Positions 1 to 9,477 of a stretch of DNA of 64,000 bases are shown in pieces. Origin of the DNA: Methylosinus sp. Sm6 (GTDB taxonomy: Bacteria; Pseudomonadota; Alphaproteobacteria; Rhizobiales; Beijerinckiaceae); assembly GCF_019802345.1 (NCBI RefSeq), contig NZ_JAINDZ010000008.1, positions 1 to 64,000 of the forward strand. Direction: 5' to 3'. The notes under the pieces are model-generated. The model had not been told where the DNA came from. It worked only from the letters and a program-made list of their open reading frames with translations, and ran no database searches. The position numbers were made by a program, and so were the translations under genes. Positions within the stretch are counted from its first letter, which is position 1. Every line of letters begins with the position of its first letter.

Positions 1-1002
1 GCCGCGCGCCGCCGCGCGGCGGCGGATGCGGCGCAGGCCGCCGCCGGTCGCGATCTCGTTCACGCCGCGCAAGCGCTCGACAGCGCGCAGCGGCAGGCGG
101 AGGCCGCCGCGAGAGAATGCGTCGATGCGCTGGCGGCGGCGCAGATCGACGCAGACTCCGCGCAGGCGCTGCTGAGCGTCTCGGCGCAGGAGCGCATCGC
201 GCTTCGCGCGCGGGTGGAGGCGGCGCAGGCCGCCGCCGCCGCCGCCGCGACCGAAGCCGCGGCGCGTTCGCGCGATCTCGACGAGGCGCTCGCCGCCGGG
301 CGGCCCGAGGAGAGCGTCGAATTGCTGGAGGAGCGACGCGCGCAGGCCGAGGAGCGGCAGCAGCAGCTGGCGCGCCGCCTCGGCGAGATCGGCGCGACGC
401 TCGCCGCCGACGACCTCGCCCGCGGAAAAGCCGAGACGCTTCGGCTCGAGATCGCCGCCGCGGAGGCGACGCAGAAGAGCTGGGCGGAGGTGGACGCCGC
501 CATCGGCTCGGCGAATGGCGACAAGTTTCGCCGCTTCGCGCAGAGCGTGACGCTGGAGCGCCTCGTCGCCCTCGCCAATCGCCATCTCGAGAGCTTGACG
601 CCGCGCTATCGTCTGGAGCGCTCGGCGAGCGACGTCGCCGATCTCGGCCTGCAGATCGTCGACCGCGAGCTCTGCGACGAGCGGCGCTCGACGCGCTCGC
701 TGTCGGGCGGCGAGCGATTTCTCGCCTCGCTATCGCTCGCGCTCGGGCTCTGCAGCCTCGAGGGACGCGACTCTTTCGTCGACACGCTGTTCATCGACGA
801 GGGCTTCGGCACACTCGATCAATCGACGCTCGACGTCGCGATCGACGCGCTGGAGCGCCTGCAGGGGCAGGGACGCAAGGTGGGCGTCATCAGCCATGTC
901 GAGTCGCTGCGCCAGCGCATCGCCGTGCAGATTCGGGTGGAGATGCGCGGCGGCGGCCGCAGCGCGGTGCGCGTCGACGCGCGTTCGGCCGCTTTCGTGT
1001 GA
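1..1002 (+). CDS. sbcC: Exonuclease SbcC, C-terminal part (5' end outside window)
   Basis: The frame is open from base 1, so only the last 333 residues are visible. The first 160 or so residues are Ala/Glu/Arg-rich with a coiled-coil look, followed by the C-terminal half of an ABC ATPase head: signature LSGGE near visible residue 234, Walker B TLFIDEGFGTLD near 262 and the H-loop ISHVE near 298. This arrangement is that of SbcC/Rad50 proteins, whose partner SbcD supplies the nuclease for opening hairpins and processing double-strand breaks. sbcD is expected upstream, outside the window. The residues between Walker B and the D-loop (GFGTLD) are typical of SbcC rather than SMC or RecN. Confidence 0.9.
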   Translation, partial: AARRRAAADAAQAAAGRDLVHAAQALDSAQRQAEAAARECVDALAAAQIDADSAQALLSVSAQERIALRARVEAAQAAAAAAATEAAARSRDLDEALAAGRPEESVELLEERRAQAEERQQQLARRLGEIGATLAADDLARGKAETLRLEIAAAEATQKSWAEVDAAIGSANGDKFRRFAQSVTLERLVALANRHLESLTPRYRLERSASDVADLGLQIVDRELCDERRSTRSLSGGERFLASLSLALGLCSLEGRDSFVDTLFIDEGFGTLDQSTLDVAIDALERLQGQGRKVGVISHVESLRQRIAVQIRVEMRGGGRSAVRVDARSAAFV

Positions 1003-1033
1003 GGCGGGGCCCAAGAGCCACGCGCGCCTATCC

Positions 1034-2644
1034 TCACAGCGCGTTGCGATAGGCCTTCTTCGAGAAGACGGTCATGAAGATGATCCACAGATCGAGCGGC
1101 AGCGACCAATGGTCGATGTAATAGAGATCGTGCTCGACGCGCGCGCGGATTTTCTCGGGCGAGTCGATCTCGCCGCGCAGTCCATTGACCTGCGCCCAGC
1201 CGGTGATGCCGGGCTTCACATTGTGGCGGCGGGCGTAGAGCGCGATCTCGCTCTCGTAGAGCTGGTCGTGCACGAGCGCATGCGGGCGCGGACCGACGAG
1301 AGACATGTCTCCGCGCAGCACATTGATGAGCTGCGGCAGCTCGTCGATATTGTAGCGGCGGATGAAGCGGCCGACGCGCGTGATGCGAGCGTCGCCGGCC
1401 GTCGCCTGAGTCACGTTGCGGCCGTCCTCCATCGTCGTCATCGAGCGGAATTTGGCGATGCGGAAGGGCTCGCGGTTGAAGCCGTAGCGGCGCTGGAAGA
1501 ACAGCACAGGGCCCTGGCTGTCCAGCTTGATCGCCATGGCGACGAGCAGCAGCAGCGGCGACAGGACGACGAGGCCGAGCGCGGCGAGGACGACATCCGT
1601 CGCGCGCTTGGCCACGATCTCCAGCGCGTCATGCGGCCTCCCATTGAGATTGAGGCTGGCGATCGCGCCGATCTTGTTGACATGGGCGTCGACGAAACGG
1701 TCGAGCACGCGCTCGGGGCCGAGATGAATGGAGGCGGGCACACGCAGGAAGGCGGTGACGCAATTGTCGATCACATCGGGGCGTGACCAGGGCGCGAGGA
1801 TGAACACATCGTCGGGCCGCAGCATGCGCGCCGAGGCCTGGGCCAGCGCCAGATCGTCGCCGAGCGCGTCGGGCTCGTCGCGCAGGGCGACGGCGGCGAC
1901 AACATTCATGCCGCTCTTCCACGGATGGTAGCGCTGCGTGAACGCCTCGATCTCGCGCTCGAAGCCGACGAGGAAGACGCGCCGCGCCGACACGCCGCCA
2001 CGCTCGGCGCTGCGCTTGACCAGCAGCACGAGGCTCGCGCGTTCGACGTAGATGGCGAACATGCCGATGGCGTAGAACAGCACGAAGGCGGCGCGCGAGG
2101 ATTCTTCGGTCGCCTTGGCGAGAAAGCCGAACGCGAGCGTGCACAGCACGGCGACGGTCCAGAGCATGAAGCAACGCCAGCCATGTCCGGCGAAATCAAG
2201 GTAGTTCTTGATCGAATATTCGTGCCGCATGACATTGGACAGCACGAACAGGATCGCAGCGAACAGGCACAGACGCAGATTGGGGAGCGTCAGCCCGGTC
2301 GAGCTGTAGGCGAAGCTGTGATAGAGCGACTCGCAGCCGATCGCGCTCCACAGCACGATGGCGAAATCGAGCAGCGCCGCCATCACGGAGAAGGACGCCC
2401 GCACGAGAGCGGTGTTGTGTCCGGGCATGGCCTGCGACCAGCCGGAACGGCGTGCGGCGACATCCTGCTCGCCAGGGATGCGCCCGCCCTGCGGCGGGGA
2501 CGGAATGGAAAGATCGGCGAAACGCGACACGGCCTGCCTCCAGCCCGATGATTCGGAGCCGTGCCGATTTGAAGCAAATTGCCGCAATCGGCCGGCGTTC
2601 GGCCGAAAGACTGCAAGCCATGCGCCCAGCGCCGGCGAAAGCAT
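1034..2644 (-). CDS. Undecaprenyl-phosphate sugar phosphotransferase (exopolysaccharide initiation)
   Basis: The C-terminal part from about residue 345 is a bacterial sugar transferase domain (WcaJ/GumD/ExoY type): a hydrophobic segment before PLLLLVAMAIKLDSQGPV, then FRIAKFRSM, DELPQLINVLRGDMSLVGPRP and KPGITGWAQVNG. The N-terminal half has about four membrane helices and a CoA-binding-like fold around VFLVGF, as in polyprenyl glycosylphosphotransferases. These inner-membrane enzymes load the first sugar phosphate onto undecaprenyl phosphate. The first 72 residues look poorly conserved, so an internal ATG at MPGHNTALVRASF could be the true start. It is divergent from the HNH gene and probably initiates a polysaccharide assembled by genes elsewhere in the window. 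Confidence 0.9.
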   Translation of the reverse strand: MLSPALGAWLAVFRPNAGRLRQFASNRHGSESSGWRQAVSRFADLSIPSPPQGGRIPGEQDVAARRSGWSQAMPGHNTALVRASFSVMAALLDFAIVLWSAIGCESLYHSFAYSSTGLTLPNLRLCLFAAILFVLSNVMRHEYSIKNYLDFAGHGWRCFMLWTVAVLCTLAFGFLAKATEESSRAAFVLFYAIGMFAIYVERASLVLLVKRSAERGGVSARRVFLVGFEREIEAFTQRYHPWKSGMNVVAAVALRDEPDALGDDLALAQASARMLRPDDVFILAPWSRPDVIDNCVTAFLRVPASIHLGPERVLDRFVDAHVNKIGAIASLNLNGRPHDALEIVAKRATDVVLAALGLVVLSPLLLLVAMAIKLDSQGPVLFFQRRYGFNREPFRIAKFRSMTTMEDGRNVTQATAGDARITRVGRFIRRYNIDELPQLINVLRGDMSLVGPRPHALVHDQLYESEIALYARRHNVKPGITGWAQVNGLRGEIDSPEKIRARVEHDLYYIDHWSLPLDLWIIFMTVFSKKAYRNAL

Positions 2645-2848
2645 GCGGCGGCGTTCGGCGGGCGCGGGCCATGAGGAAACGTAAACTACTGGTATAAATG
2701 GCTATTTTTCAGCGAGGCGGGGCTCTGGCGGCAGAATCCCTCGGCCGCGGCGCGAGGAGCCTTCACAATGGCGTCATCCTGCCTGTAGACTATGGAAGGC
2801 ATCGGGAGCTGGAGGGGCGGTCCGGCCGACTTATTCGAGAGGGCTGAG

Positions 2849-3421
2849 GTGAGCGTTCACTTTCGCCAGTCCATTGTCTCGCCGCAGGCCTGTCCTGCGC
2901 TGGTGCTCAACGCCGACTATCGGCCGCTGAGCTATTACCCTCTTTCGCTCTGGGGCTGGCAGGACGCGATCAAGGCCGTGTTCCTCGACCGGGTCAATAT
3001 CGTCTCGGAATATGACAAGACGGTCAAAAGCCCGACTTTCGAGATGCGGCTGCCCTCGGTGGTCTCGCTCAAGTCTTATGTGCGGCCCTCGCGCCATCCG
3101 GCCTTCACGCGCTTCAACGTCTTCCTGCGCGATCGGTTCACATGCCAATATTGCGGCCAGCGGGACGATCTGACCTTCGACCATGTGATCCCGCGCTCCA
3201 AGGGCGGGGCGACCACTTGGGAGAATGTCGTCGCGGCCTGCTCGGCCTGCAATCTGCGCAAGGGCGACCGCCTGCCGCATGAGGCGCACATGATACCGGC
3301 CCAGCCTCCGTTTCAGCCGAGCGTCGCCGATCTGCATCGCAACGGCCGGCTGTTTCCGCCCAATTATCTGCACGACAGCTGGCTCGATTATCTTTATTGG
3401 GACTCCGTGCTGGAGCCCTGA
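2849..3421 (+). CDS. HNH endonuclease
   Basis: 190 residues. The HNH/zinc motif is complete: CQYCG, then DDLTFDHVIPRSKGG, then ENVVAACSACNLRKGD, which gives the two Cys pairs and the H-N-H metal site. This conserved alphaproteobacterial family resembles free-standing HNH nucleases of unknown physiological role. I chose the GTG at 2849, giving MSVHFRQS, because GAGAGGG lies just upstream; an ATG at 2792 would add 19 poorly structured residues. The next gene starts 9 bp downstream, so the two may be co-transcribed. Confidence 0.85.
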   Translation: MSVHFRQSIVSPQACPALVLNADYRPLSYYPLSLWGWQDAIKAVFLDRVNIVSEYDKTVKSPTFEMRLPSVVSLKSYVRPSRHPAFTRFNVFLRDRFTCQYCGQRDDLTFDHVIPRSKGGATTWENVVAACSACNLRKGDRLPHEAHMIPAQPPFQPSVADLHRNGRLFPPNYLHDSWLDYLYWDSVLEP

Positions 3422-3430
3422 AGGACATCT

Positions 3431-3922
3431 ATGCTGCGCCGTCTCGTCGTGATCGCCTTCGGCTTCGTCATTGCCGCCGGGGCCGGAATGGTCTTTCTGC
3501 CGATCGCCGCCCTCTTCGACGCCTCGACGCGCGAGGCGGGGCTCGCCGTGATGATCGACGGCATTTTCGGAATGATGGACGGCGACATCGAGGCGAACGC
3601 TTCAGCGGCCTTGGCTCTCGGTCTGTTTCTCTGGGCGGCGGGTCTCGCCGTCTGCGTCGCGCCGCTCGGCTTCGTCGCGCTGATCGGAGAGGCGGCCGGC
3701 GTGCGCGCTTACGCCTGGTATGCGGGCGGCAGCGGAATTCTCGCGGCGGCCGCGCCCTGGATTGCCCGCGCCGCGCGCGGCTCGGCGCGGGCGGGCGAGA
3801 TGAACGCCGCCGAGGCCCGATTCGCGCTGCTGTTCTTCCTCGCCGGGGCGCTGACGGGAAGCATCTATTGGCTGATCGCCGTGCGCGGCGCAGGCAGGGA
3901 GGCCCGTCGAGACCATAATTGA
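3431..3922 (+). CDS. Four-helix inner-membrane protein of unknown function
   Basis: 163 residues with about four hydrophobic segments: near 5-30, 60-90, 95-115 and 130-150. I do not recognise a family and there is no catalytic motif. It starts 9 bp after the HNH gene and its stop lies just before the RBS of the next gene, so the three genes could be one transcript. The charged stretch RAARGSARAGEMNAAEARF between helices 3 and 4 is probably cytoplasmic. Confidence 0.7.
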   Translation: MLRRLVVIAFGFVIAAGAGMVFLPIAALFDASTREAGLAVMIDGIFGMMDGDIEANASAALALGLFLWAAGLAVCVAPLGFVALIGEAAGVRAYAWYAGGSGILAAAAPWIARAARGSARAGEMNAAEARFALLFFLAGALTGSIYWLIAVRGAGREARRDHN

Positions 3923-3933
3923 GGAATATATCT

Positions 3934-4431
3934 ATGACTTTGCTTCGGCTCCCCGTCTCGCTCATGGTCTTCTACGCGGTTCTCTCCTCTGCGCGCGCGC
4001 AGAATGGAGACGACGATCGCTGGCGTTACGACGCGAGCGAAGACATGGCGTCCCTGGTGCGCGCCGCGTCCGAAGGAACCGATCTCGTCGGACGCTTTGC
4101 GTTCAATTGCCGGCTCCATTCGGGAGAGGTGGAGGCGACACTCCTCCTCGACAAAGCCGATCTGGCCGAGATCGGGGAGCTCATAAAAAGGGACGATTAT
4201 CCGGCGTTCGAAATGCTCCCCGATCAGAAGGGCGTCGACTTCAAGATCGAAAGCAGTCCGATGTACGGCTGGATCTTGATCTTCAACGTCGACGCGGCGT
4301 CCGAATTCATGCGCTCCTTCGGGCGGAGCGGGGAGCTGCGCTATCGTCTCGACAAGACGTCGCGCCGCTATGGAACAACGGCCGGAAAAACGGATGCCGC
4401 AGCCTTCGTGGAGGCGTGCAGCAAAACATAG
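3934..4431 (+). CDS. Secreted protein of unknown function
   Basis: 165 residues. It begins MTLLRLPVSLMVFYAVLSSARAQ, a clear Sec signal peptide with likely cleavage after ARA. The mature part is soluble, acidic in the middle, with no recognisable domain. The ATG at 3934 is preferred over a TTG at 3919 because TGAGGAA sits about 8 bp before it. The gene is convergent with the HerA-like ATPase, with a single base between the stop codons and no room for a separate terminator. Local codon use is less GC-rich than in the neighbours. Confidence 0.65.
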   Translation: MTLLRLPVSLMVFYAVLSSARAQNGDDDRWRYDASEDMASLVRAASEGTDLVGRFAFNCRLHSGEVEATLLLDKADLAEIGELIKRDDYPAFEMLPDQKGVDFKIESSPMYGWILIFNVDAASEFMRSFGRSGELRYRLDKTSRRYGTTAGKTDAAAFVEACSKT

Positions 4432-4432
4432 A

Positions 4433-5980
4433 TCAGCGCGAAATTCCCCCGAGCACGCCGCGCAGCACTTCCTTCGCCACCTGCGTGCCGATGGAGCGCG
4501 CCGCCGACTGAACGGCGGAGCGCAGCGCGATCTCGCCGGTCGAGAGGCGCTTCGGGTTCGCTCGCTTGAACAGCCCGCCGACGAGACCGCCGAGCATTCC
4601 GGTGAGCCCGCCGCCGGAGGAGGCGCCGGCCTCGATCGGCGCGCCGCCGGCCGGCCCCGCGCCCGCCGAACGCAAATGGGTCTCGGCGCGCTTCTGCAGC
4701 ACCTCGTAAGCCGATTCACGGTCGACGGCCGTATCATATTTGCCGCGCAAGGAACTCGCTTCCAGCACGGCGGCGCGCTCTTGCGGCGTGATCGGCCCGA
4801 CGCGCGCGGCGGGCGGGGCGATCAGCACGCGGTCCACCATCTCCGGCTTGCCCTTGGCGTCGAGCATGGAGACGAGCCCCTCGCCGACGCCGAGTTGCAT
4901 GATCGCTTCCGACGTGTCGAAGGCCGGATTGCGCCGAAACGTCTCGGCGGCGGCGCGCACCGCCTTCTGGTCGCGCGGCGTGAAGGCGCGCAACGCATGC
5001 TGCACGCGATTGCCCAGCTGGCCGAGCACCGTGTCCGGCACGTCCAGCGGGTTCTGGGTGACGAAATAGACGCCGACGCCCTTGGAGCGGATGAGCCGCA
5101 CCACCTGCTCGATCGCCGTGAGCAGCGGCTTCGGCGCGTCTTCGAACAGAAGATGCGCCTCGTCGAAGAAGAAGACCAGCTTGGGCTTGTCGAGGTCGCC
5201 GACCTCGGGCAGCTGCTCGAACAGCTCCGACAGCAGCCACAACAGGAAGGTGGCGTAGAGGCGCGGCGCGCGCATCAGCTTGTCGGCGGCCAGAATATTG
5301 ATGACGCCGCGCCCGTCGCGATCGACGCGCAGGAAATCGGCGATGTCGAGCGCCGGCTCGCCGAAGAATTTGTCGCCGCCCTGCGATTCGAGGCTCAGCA
5401 GCTGGCGCTGGATCGCGCCGATCGACGCGGGGGCGACATTGCCATATTTGGTCTGCAATTCGCCCGCATGTTCGGAGACGAAGGTCAGCGCCGCGCGCAG
5501 ATCCTTCAGATCCAGCAGCAGCAATCCCTGCTCGTCGGCGACGCGGAACACCACATTGAGCACGCCTTCTTGAGTTTCGTTGAGCTCGAGCAGCCGCGCG
5601 AGCAGCAGCGGCCCCATCTCGGCGATGGTGGCGCGCACCGGATGTCCCTGCTCGCCGAAAATGTCCCAGAACACGACAGGAAAGCGATCCGGCGCATAGG
5701 CGAGGCCGATCTCGAGACAGCGGTCGACGAAGGCCTGGCGCGGCTCGCCCGGCTGCGACAGGCCGGCGAGATCGCCCTTCACATCGGCCAGGAACACGGA
5801 AGTCCCGGCGTTGGAGAAGCCTTCCGCGAGGCGCTGCAGCGTCACTGTCTTGCCGCCGCCGGTCGCGCCGGCGATGAGCCCATGACGATTGCCGAGCGCG
5901 AGAGTGAGATACCGATAGACGCCGTCATTATTGGCTCCGACCAGGATCTTGCCGGGAACGGCATTCGCATCTTCGCACAT
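4433..5980 (-). CDS. HerA-like ATPase/helicase (DUF853 family)
   Basis: 515 residues, the usual size of DUF853 (YjgR-like) proteins. Walker A is GATGGGKT at residues 38-45, followed by [15 protein letters not shown], a hallmark of this family. Walker B is in [17 protein letters not shown] near 270, with [38 protein letters not shown] after it. The C-terminus is glycine-rich with a short helix. The family is related to HerA/FtsK-type translocases and its substrate is unknown. The gene is divergent from SCO1 across a 427-bp gap. Confidence 0.85.
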   Translation of the reverse strand: MCEDANAVPGKILVGANNDGVYRYLTLALGNRHGLIAGATGGGKTVTLQRLAEGFSNAGTSVFLADVKGDLAGLSQPGEPRQAFVDRCLEIGLAYAPDRFPVVFWDIFGEQGHPVRATIAEMGPLLLARLLELNETQEGVLNVVFRVADEQGLLLLDLKDLRAALTFVSEHAGELQTKYGNVAPASIGAIQRQLLSLESQGGDKFFGEPALDIADFLRVDRDGRGVINILAADKLMRAPRLYATFLLWLLSELFEQLPEVGDLDKPKLVFFFDEAHLLFEDAPKPLLTAIEQVVRLIRSKGVGVYFVTQNPLDVPDTVLGQLGNRVQHALRAFTPRDQKAVRAAAETFRRNPAFDTSEAIMQLGVGEGLVSMLDAKGKPEMVDRVLIAPPAARVGPITPQERAAVLEASSLRGKYDTAVDRESAYEVLQKRAETHLRSAGAGPAGGAPIEAGASSGGGLTGMLGGLVGGLFKRANPKRLSTGEIALRSAVQSAARSIGTQVAKEVLRGVLGGISR

Positions 5981-6407
5981 GTCTTCGCGCCTCTCGTCCG
6001 GACGGCCGCTCGGGAATCGGCCGGGCGCTCATATATAGCTCGAGAGCGTCGGCGCGGTCGCGTTTTCGGCGCGGGCGTGCCAGTCCTTTTCGCTGCGGCG
6101 CGGCGCCGGCCGCCACGACCTGGAGCGGAGGGGAGCAGCGACAAGGGAACCGGCGACAAGGGAACCGGCGACGCTTGGCGAACGCTGCTCCGCAGGCTAA
6201 GTTCCGCGGCGAAGAGAGCCTCGACGACGCTCCGCGGTCCGGCCGCCGAGGGCCGACGGGCGCATCCACGCCGACGCGGGGCGGCGGCAGGACACAAAAG
6301 CTGCGGCGCTCGTCGAATGGAGCGCGCTCGGCCCCTATCGTAATCGCTGATCGAATCGACGCGCGACAAGCACGACACGAACGAGAAAATCCACGGGAAG
6401 AACGCCG
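5981..6407. other. Intergenic region between divergent HerA-like and SCO1 genes
   Basis: 427 bp without a convincing gene. It should hold the divergent promoters of both flanking genes, but I cannot pick a clear -35/-10 pair. The only distinct structure is a perfect tandem duplication of 15 bp (cgacaagggaaccgg) at 6139-6153 and 6154-6168. The rest is GC-rich with no long hairpin. Confidence 0.5.
6139..6168. repeat. 15-bp tandem duplication
   Basis: Two perfect, abutting copies of cgacaagggaaccgg, followed by a further cgac. It lies in the divergent HerA-like/SCO1 intergenic region and is not in a gene. It looks like a replication-slippage product. Confidence 0.8.
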
Positions 6408-7034
6408 ATGTCCAAGAGTTTCGCCAAGGGTTCGCAAAAGAGCCGCGCCAAGAGCGGCAAGCTTCCGAAGCTGCCGCTCCTCGCGATCGGCGGCGCGTGC
6501 CTCCTGGCCTTCGCCGCGCTCGTCGTCGTCACCAGCCTGAAGCCGCCGCCGCCGCCGGCCTCCGCCATCGGCGGGCCGTTCCGCCTCGTGGCGCAGAATG
6601 GCCAGGAGGTGACCGAGAAGGATTTCCTCGGCCGCCCGTTCCTCGTGTTCTTCGGCTACACGCATTGCCCCGACATCTGCCACGCCACTCTGTTCGAGAT
6701 CTCGGAGGTGCTTCGCGAGCTCGGCCCCGACGCCAACGCCGGCGCCTTGTTCATCACCGTGGATCCAGAGCGCGACACGCCGGCGGTGATGAAAGATTAT
6801 CTCGCCAATTTCGATCCGCGCATCGTCGGCGTCTCCGGCGACCGCGCGGCGATCGATCCGGTGCTGCGCGAATATCGCATCTATTCCAAAAAGGCCTCGG
6901 ACGGCGCCGGAGATTACGCGGTCGATCATACGACGGTGGTCTATCTGATGGACAAGAACGGCCGCTTCGTCAGCTCGTTCAACATCTCCCGCAAGCCGGC
7001 GGAAGCCGCGCGCGATCTGCAGCGTTATCTTTGA
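6408..7034 (+). CDS. SCO1/SenC family copper chaperone
   Basis: 208 residues. A basic N-terminus and one membrane anchor (about 20-43) are followed by a Pro-rich linker and a periplasmic thioredoxin-fold domain. The copper-binding CPDIC (C87, C91) and the distal His in DYAVDHTTVVYLMD (H174) are all present. SCO proteins deliver copper to the CuA site of cytochrome oxidase or act in copper and redox homeostasis. No cytochrome oxidase gene is adjacent, so this is a stand-alone copy. A hairpin about 50 bp downstream is a candidate terminator. Confidence 0.92.
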   Translation: MSKSFAKGSQKSRAKSGKLPKLPLLAIGGACLLAFAALVVVTSLKPPPPPASAIGGPFRLVAQNGQEVTEKDFLGRPFLVFFGYTHCPDICHATLFEISEVLRELGPDANAGALFITVDPERDTPAVMKDYLANFDPRIVGVSGDRAAIDPVLREYRIYSKKASDGAGDYAVDHTTVVYLMDKNGRFVSSFNISRKPAEAARDLQRYL

Positions 7035-7084
7035 GCGTGAGACGGCGATAGCGGCGAAAAGGCAACGCCTCCGATTTTTTTCGC

Positions 7085-7126
7085 AGGGCCCGCAGTTCGC
7101 TCTCGCGACGCGCGGGCCCTTTGCGT
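7085..7126 (+). terminator. Candidate terminator after SCO1
   Basis: Inverted repeat agggcccgc (7085-7093) and gcgggccct (7112-7120), 9 bp perfect, with an 18-nt loop, followed by ttgcgtt. A T-rich stretch lies just before the hairpin. The T-tail is weak, so termination efficiency is uncertain. Confidence 0.5.
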
Positions 7127-7138
7127 TAGCATCGCGCC

Positions 7139-7912
7139 ATGCTTCGAATCACTCGCGATGGCATCGCCAAGACCGCCGGCTCCTCGGTCATTACCGTCTC
7201 GCATGCGGGCGAGACGATCGCCGTGTCTCTGAGGCGCTCGGCCGCCGCGCGACGCTTCACCCTGCGCGTGCGCTTCGCGGCGCGCGACGCCGTGCTGACG
7301 ATGCCCTCACGCTCGTCTCTGCGCGAGGCGCGGGAGTTCACCGAGCGGCACGCCGCATGGATCTCCGCGCGCTTGCGGCGGCTGCCCGACATCATTCCTT
7401 TCGAGCATGGCGCGATCGTGCCGATGCGCGGCGTCGATCATCGGCTCACGCATCGTCCCGATGCGCGCGGCACGGTGTGGGTGGAAACCCATGATGTGAA
7501 CGAGCGCGGCGACGCCGCATCGCTCCTTTGCGTCGCCGGCGCGGCGGAGCATATGCACCGCCGCATTGTCGATTATCTGAAGCGCGAAGCGCGGCGCGAC
7601 CTCGAGGAGGCGGTCACCCGTCACACGCGGGCGCTCGGCCTGCCGCCGCGCGGCGTCGGCCTGCGCGACACGGTGAGCCGCTGGGGCTCCTGCTCGGCGT
7701 CCGGCTCGCTGAATTTCTCCTGGCGTCTCGTGATGGCGCCGTGCTTCGTGCTCGATTATCTCGCCGCGCATGAGGTGGCGCATCTCCAGCACCTCGATCA
7801 TTCGGCGCGCTTCTGGGCGCTCGCCCGGCGGCTCTGTCCCGAGACCGAGCGCGCCGAAGCCTGGCTCTCGGCGCATGGGGCGCATCTGCACAAATATGGC
7901 GCTGCGGAATAG
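7139..7912 (+). CDS. YgjP/SprT-like zinc metallopeptidase (DUF45)
   Basis: 257 residues. Near the C-terminus HEVAHLQHLDHSARFW (from residue 211) supplies the HExxH zincin motif and the downstream His characteristic of the YgjP (DUF45, M48-like) family. The preceding RWGSCSASGSLNFSWRLVMAP block is also family-diagnostic. There is no signal peptide, so it is cytosolic. The physiological substrate of these proteins is not well defined. Confidence 0.88.
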   Translation: MLRITRDGIAKTAGSSVITVSHAGETIAVSLRRSAAARRFTLRVRFAARDAVLTMPSRSSLREAREFTERHAAWISARLRRLPDIIPFEHGAIVPMRGVDHRLTHRPDARGTVWVETHDVNERGDAASLLCVAGAAEHMHRRIVDYLKREARRDLEEAVTRHTRALGLPPRGVGLRDTVSRWGSCSASGSLNFSWRLVMAPCFVLDYLAAHEVAHLQHLDHSARFWALARRLCPETERAEAWLSAHGAHLHKYGAAE

Positions 7913-7982
7913 CGCGCGACGCCGCGCGGAGAGGCATGGCGATCCGAAATTCGCCACAAATATGAATCGGCCGTTCCGCGTC

Positions 7983-7996
7983 GCACAAATCTGTGC
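7983..7996. promoter_or_regulatory. Short palindrome upstream of the NifO-like gene
   Basis: gcaca-aatc-tgtgc is a perfect 5-bp inverted repeat about 50 bp before the ATG. A TATGCT at 7997-8002 overlaps its edge and could be a -10 element. There is no recognisable NifA or sigma-54 site (no GG-N10-GC element). An operator role is a guess. Confidence 0.3.
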
Positions 7997-8046
7997 TATG
8001 CTCTAGCCTAATCCTTCGTCGGGATCGGTCCTTTCCGAGGTGACGC

Positions 8047-8496
8047 ATGGCCGACGTGATTTTCTATGAAAAGCCCGGTTGCGCGAGCAATGCGCGGCAG
8101 AAAGCTCTCCTCGTCGCCTCGGGCCATTCGCTCGATGTGCGCAATCTTCTTTCCGAGCCGTGGAGCGTCTCCAGCCTGCGGCCCTATTTCGGCGAGACGC
8201 CGGTGCGGGATTGGTTCAATCCCGCAGCGCCGCGCATCAAATCCGGCGAGATCGACGTCGAGAAGATCACGCCCCAGGCGGCGCTGGTCATGATGATCGT
8301 CGACCCGATATTGATCCGAAGGCCGCTGATCAAGGTGGGCGGCCGCTGCGAGGCGGGGTTCGATTCGGAGCGGATCGGCGCATGGATCGGCCTCACGTCC
8401 AGAGAGAAGCGCGTCGACGACCGCTGCTCGCGCGCAGCGGCGGCGGCGCTGAAGTCCGACAGCGGGACGGAGGACGCCTCCCCGTCCGGCGACTGA
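8047..8496 (+). CDS. ArsC-like nitrogenase-associated protein (NifO type)
   Basis: 149 residues. The N-terminus MADVIFYEKPGCASNARQKALL and the later LLSEPW, WFNPAAPRIKSGEI and DPILIRRPL segments match the nitrogenase-associated branch of the ArsC/Spx thioredoxin-fold family (NifO-like). The single Cys in KPGC is retained. NifO has been linked to partitioning molybdenum or electrons between nitrogenase and nitrate metabolism. The C-terminal 30 residues after RSR/KRVDD are low-complexity and probably disordered. No nif gene lies nearby; the next genes are pta-ackA. Confidence 0.8.
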   Translation: MADVIFYEKPGCASNARQKALLVASGHSLDVRNLLSEPWSVSSLRPYFGETPVRDWFNPAAPRIKSGEIDVEKITPQAALVMMIVDPILIRRPLIKVGGRCEAGFDSERIGAWIGLTSREKRVDDRCSRAAAAALKSDSGTEDASPSGD

Positions 8497-8529
8497 CGCG
8501 CCGCGCATCGGGCAAGTCGGGAGCGGGAG

Positions 8530-9477
8530 ATGCTGTTTAGCCGAAGCGACGCGCCTGCGTGTCGCGCCTTCTTCGACGATCTGCTCGAGCGCTGCCGCGT
8601 TTTGCCGCCGATCCGGCTCGGCGTCGTGCATCCTTGCGACGCGATCTCGCTGCAGGGCGCGCTCGCGGCGCGCGACGCCGGCCTCGCGACGCCCGTGCTC
8701 GTCGCGCCGCGCGCAAAGCTGGCCGCTGTCGCCGGGGCGGCCGGGATCTCGCTGGCGGGCGTCGAGATCATCGACGCGCCGCACAGCCACGCCGCCGCCG
8801 ACCGCGCCGTGGCGCTCGTGCGGGAAGGCGAGGTCGAGGCCCTGATGAAGGGCTCGCTCCACACGGATGAACTGATGGGCGCCGTGGTGCGCGAGGGCTC
8901 GGGCCTGCGCACGGAACGACGCATCAGCCATGTCTTCGTGCTGGACGTGCCGAGCTATTGCAAGCCGCTGCTCGTCACCGACGCCGCCATCAACATCGCG
9001 CCGACGCTCGCGGACAAGCGCGACATCGCCCAGAATGCGATCGATCTCGCTCATGCGCTCGGCATCGCGCGTCCGAAGCTGGCCGTGCTCTCGGCCGTCG
9101 AAACCGTCGATGCGAAAATCCCCTCGACGATCGAAGCGGCGGCGCTGTGCAAAATGGCCGATCGCGGCCAGATCACCGGAGCCGAAGTGGACGGGCCGCT
9201 CGCCTTCGACAACGCCATTTCGCCAGAGGCGGCCAGGGCCAAGGGAATCAAGTCGAGCGTCGCCGGCGACGCCGATATTCTGCTCGCGCCCGATCTCGAG
9301 GCCGGAAACATTCTCGCCAAGCAGCTCGTCTATCTCGCCGGCGCCGAGGACGCGGGCCTCGTGCTCGGCGCCCGCGTGCCGATCGTGCTGACGAGCCGCG
9401 CCGACGGCGTGAGAGCGCGCGTCGTCTCCTGCGCCCTGGCGCAGCTCTTCGCGCATCGGACCCTGGAGGCGGTGTGA
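8530..9477 (+). CDS. pta: Phosphate acetyltransferase
   Basis: 315 residues, the compact Pta/Ptb form lacking the long N-terminal regulatory domain of E. coli Pta. Family blocks include EALMKGSLHTDELMGAVV, RRISHVFVLDVP, LLVTDAAINIAPTLADK and GPLAFDNAIS. It interconverts acetyl-CoA and acetyl phosphate. Its TGA overlaps the GTG start of acetate kinase by four bases (9474-9477), indicating translational coupling. A phosphate butyryltransferase-like specificity cannot be excluded from sequence alone, but the kinase partner fits an acetate pathway. Confidence 0.87.
   Translation: MLFSRSDAPACRAFFDDLLERCRVLPPIRLGVVHPCDAISLQGALAARDAGLATPVLVAPRAKLAAVAGAAGISLAGVEIIDAPHSHAAADRAVALVREGEVEALMKGSLHTDELMGAVVREGSGLRTERRISHVFVLDVPSYCKPLLVTDAAINIAPTLADKRDIAQNAIDLAHALGIARPKLAVLSAVETVDAKIPSTIEAAALCKMADRGQITGAEVDGPLAFDNAISPEAARAKGIKSSVAGDADILLAPDLEAGNILAKQLVYLAGAEDAGLVLGARVPIVLTSRADGVRARVVSCALAQLFAHRTLEAV

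Noticed and set aside
7983-7996. NifA or sigma-54 site upstream of the NifO-like gene
   Set aside because: The expected TGT-N10-ACA and GG-N10-GC patterns are not present in usable positions; only a short palindrome is there.
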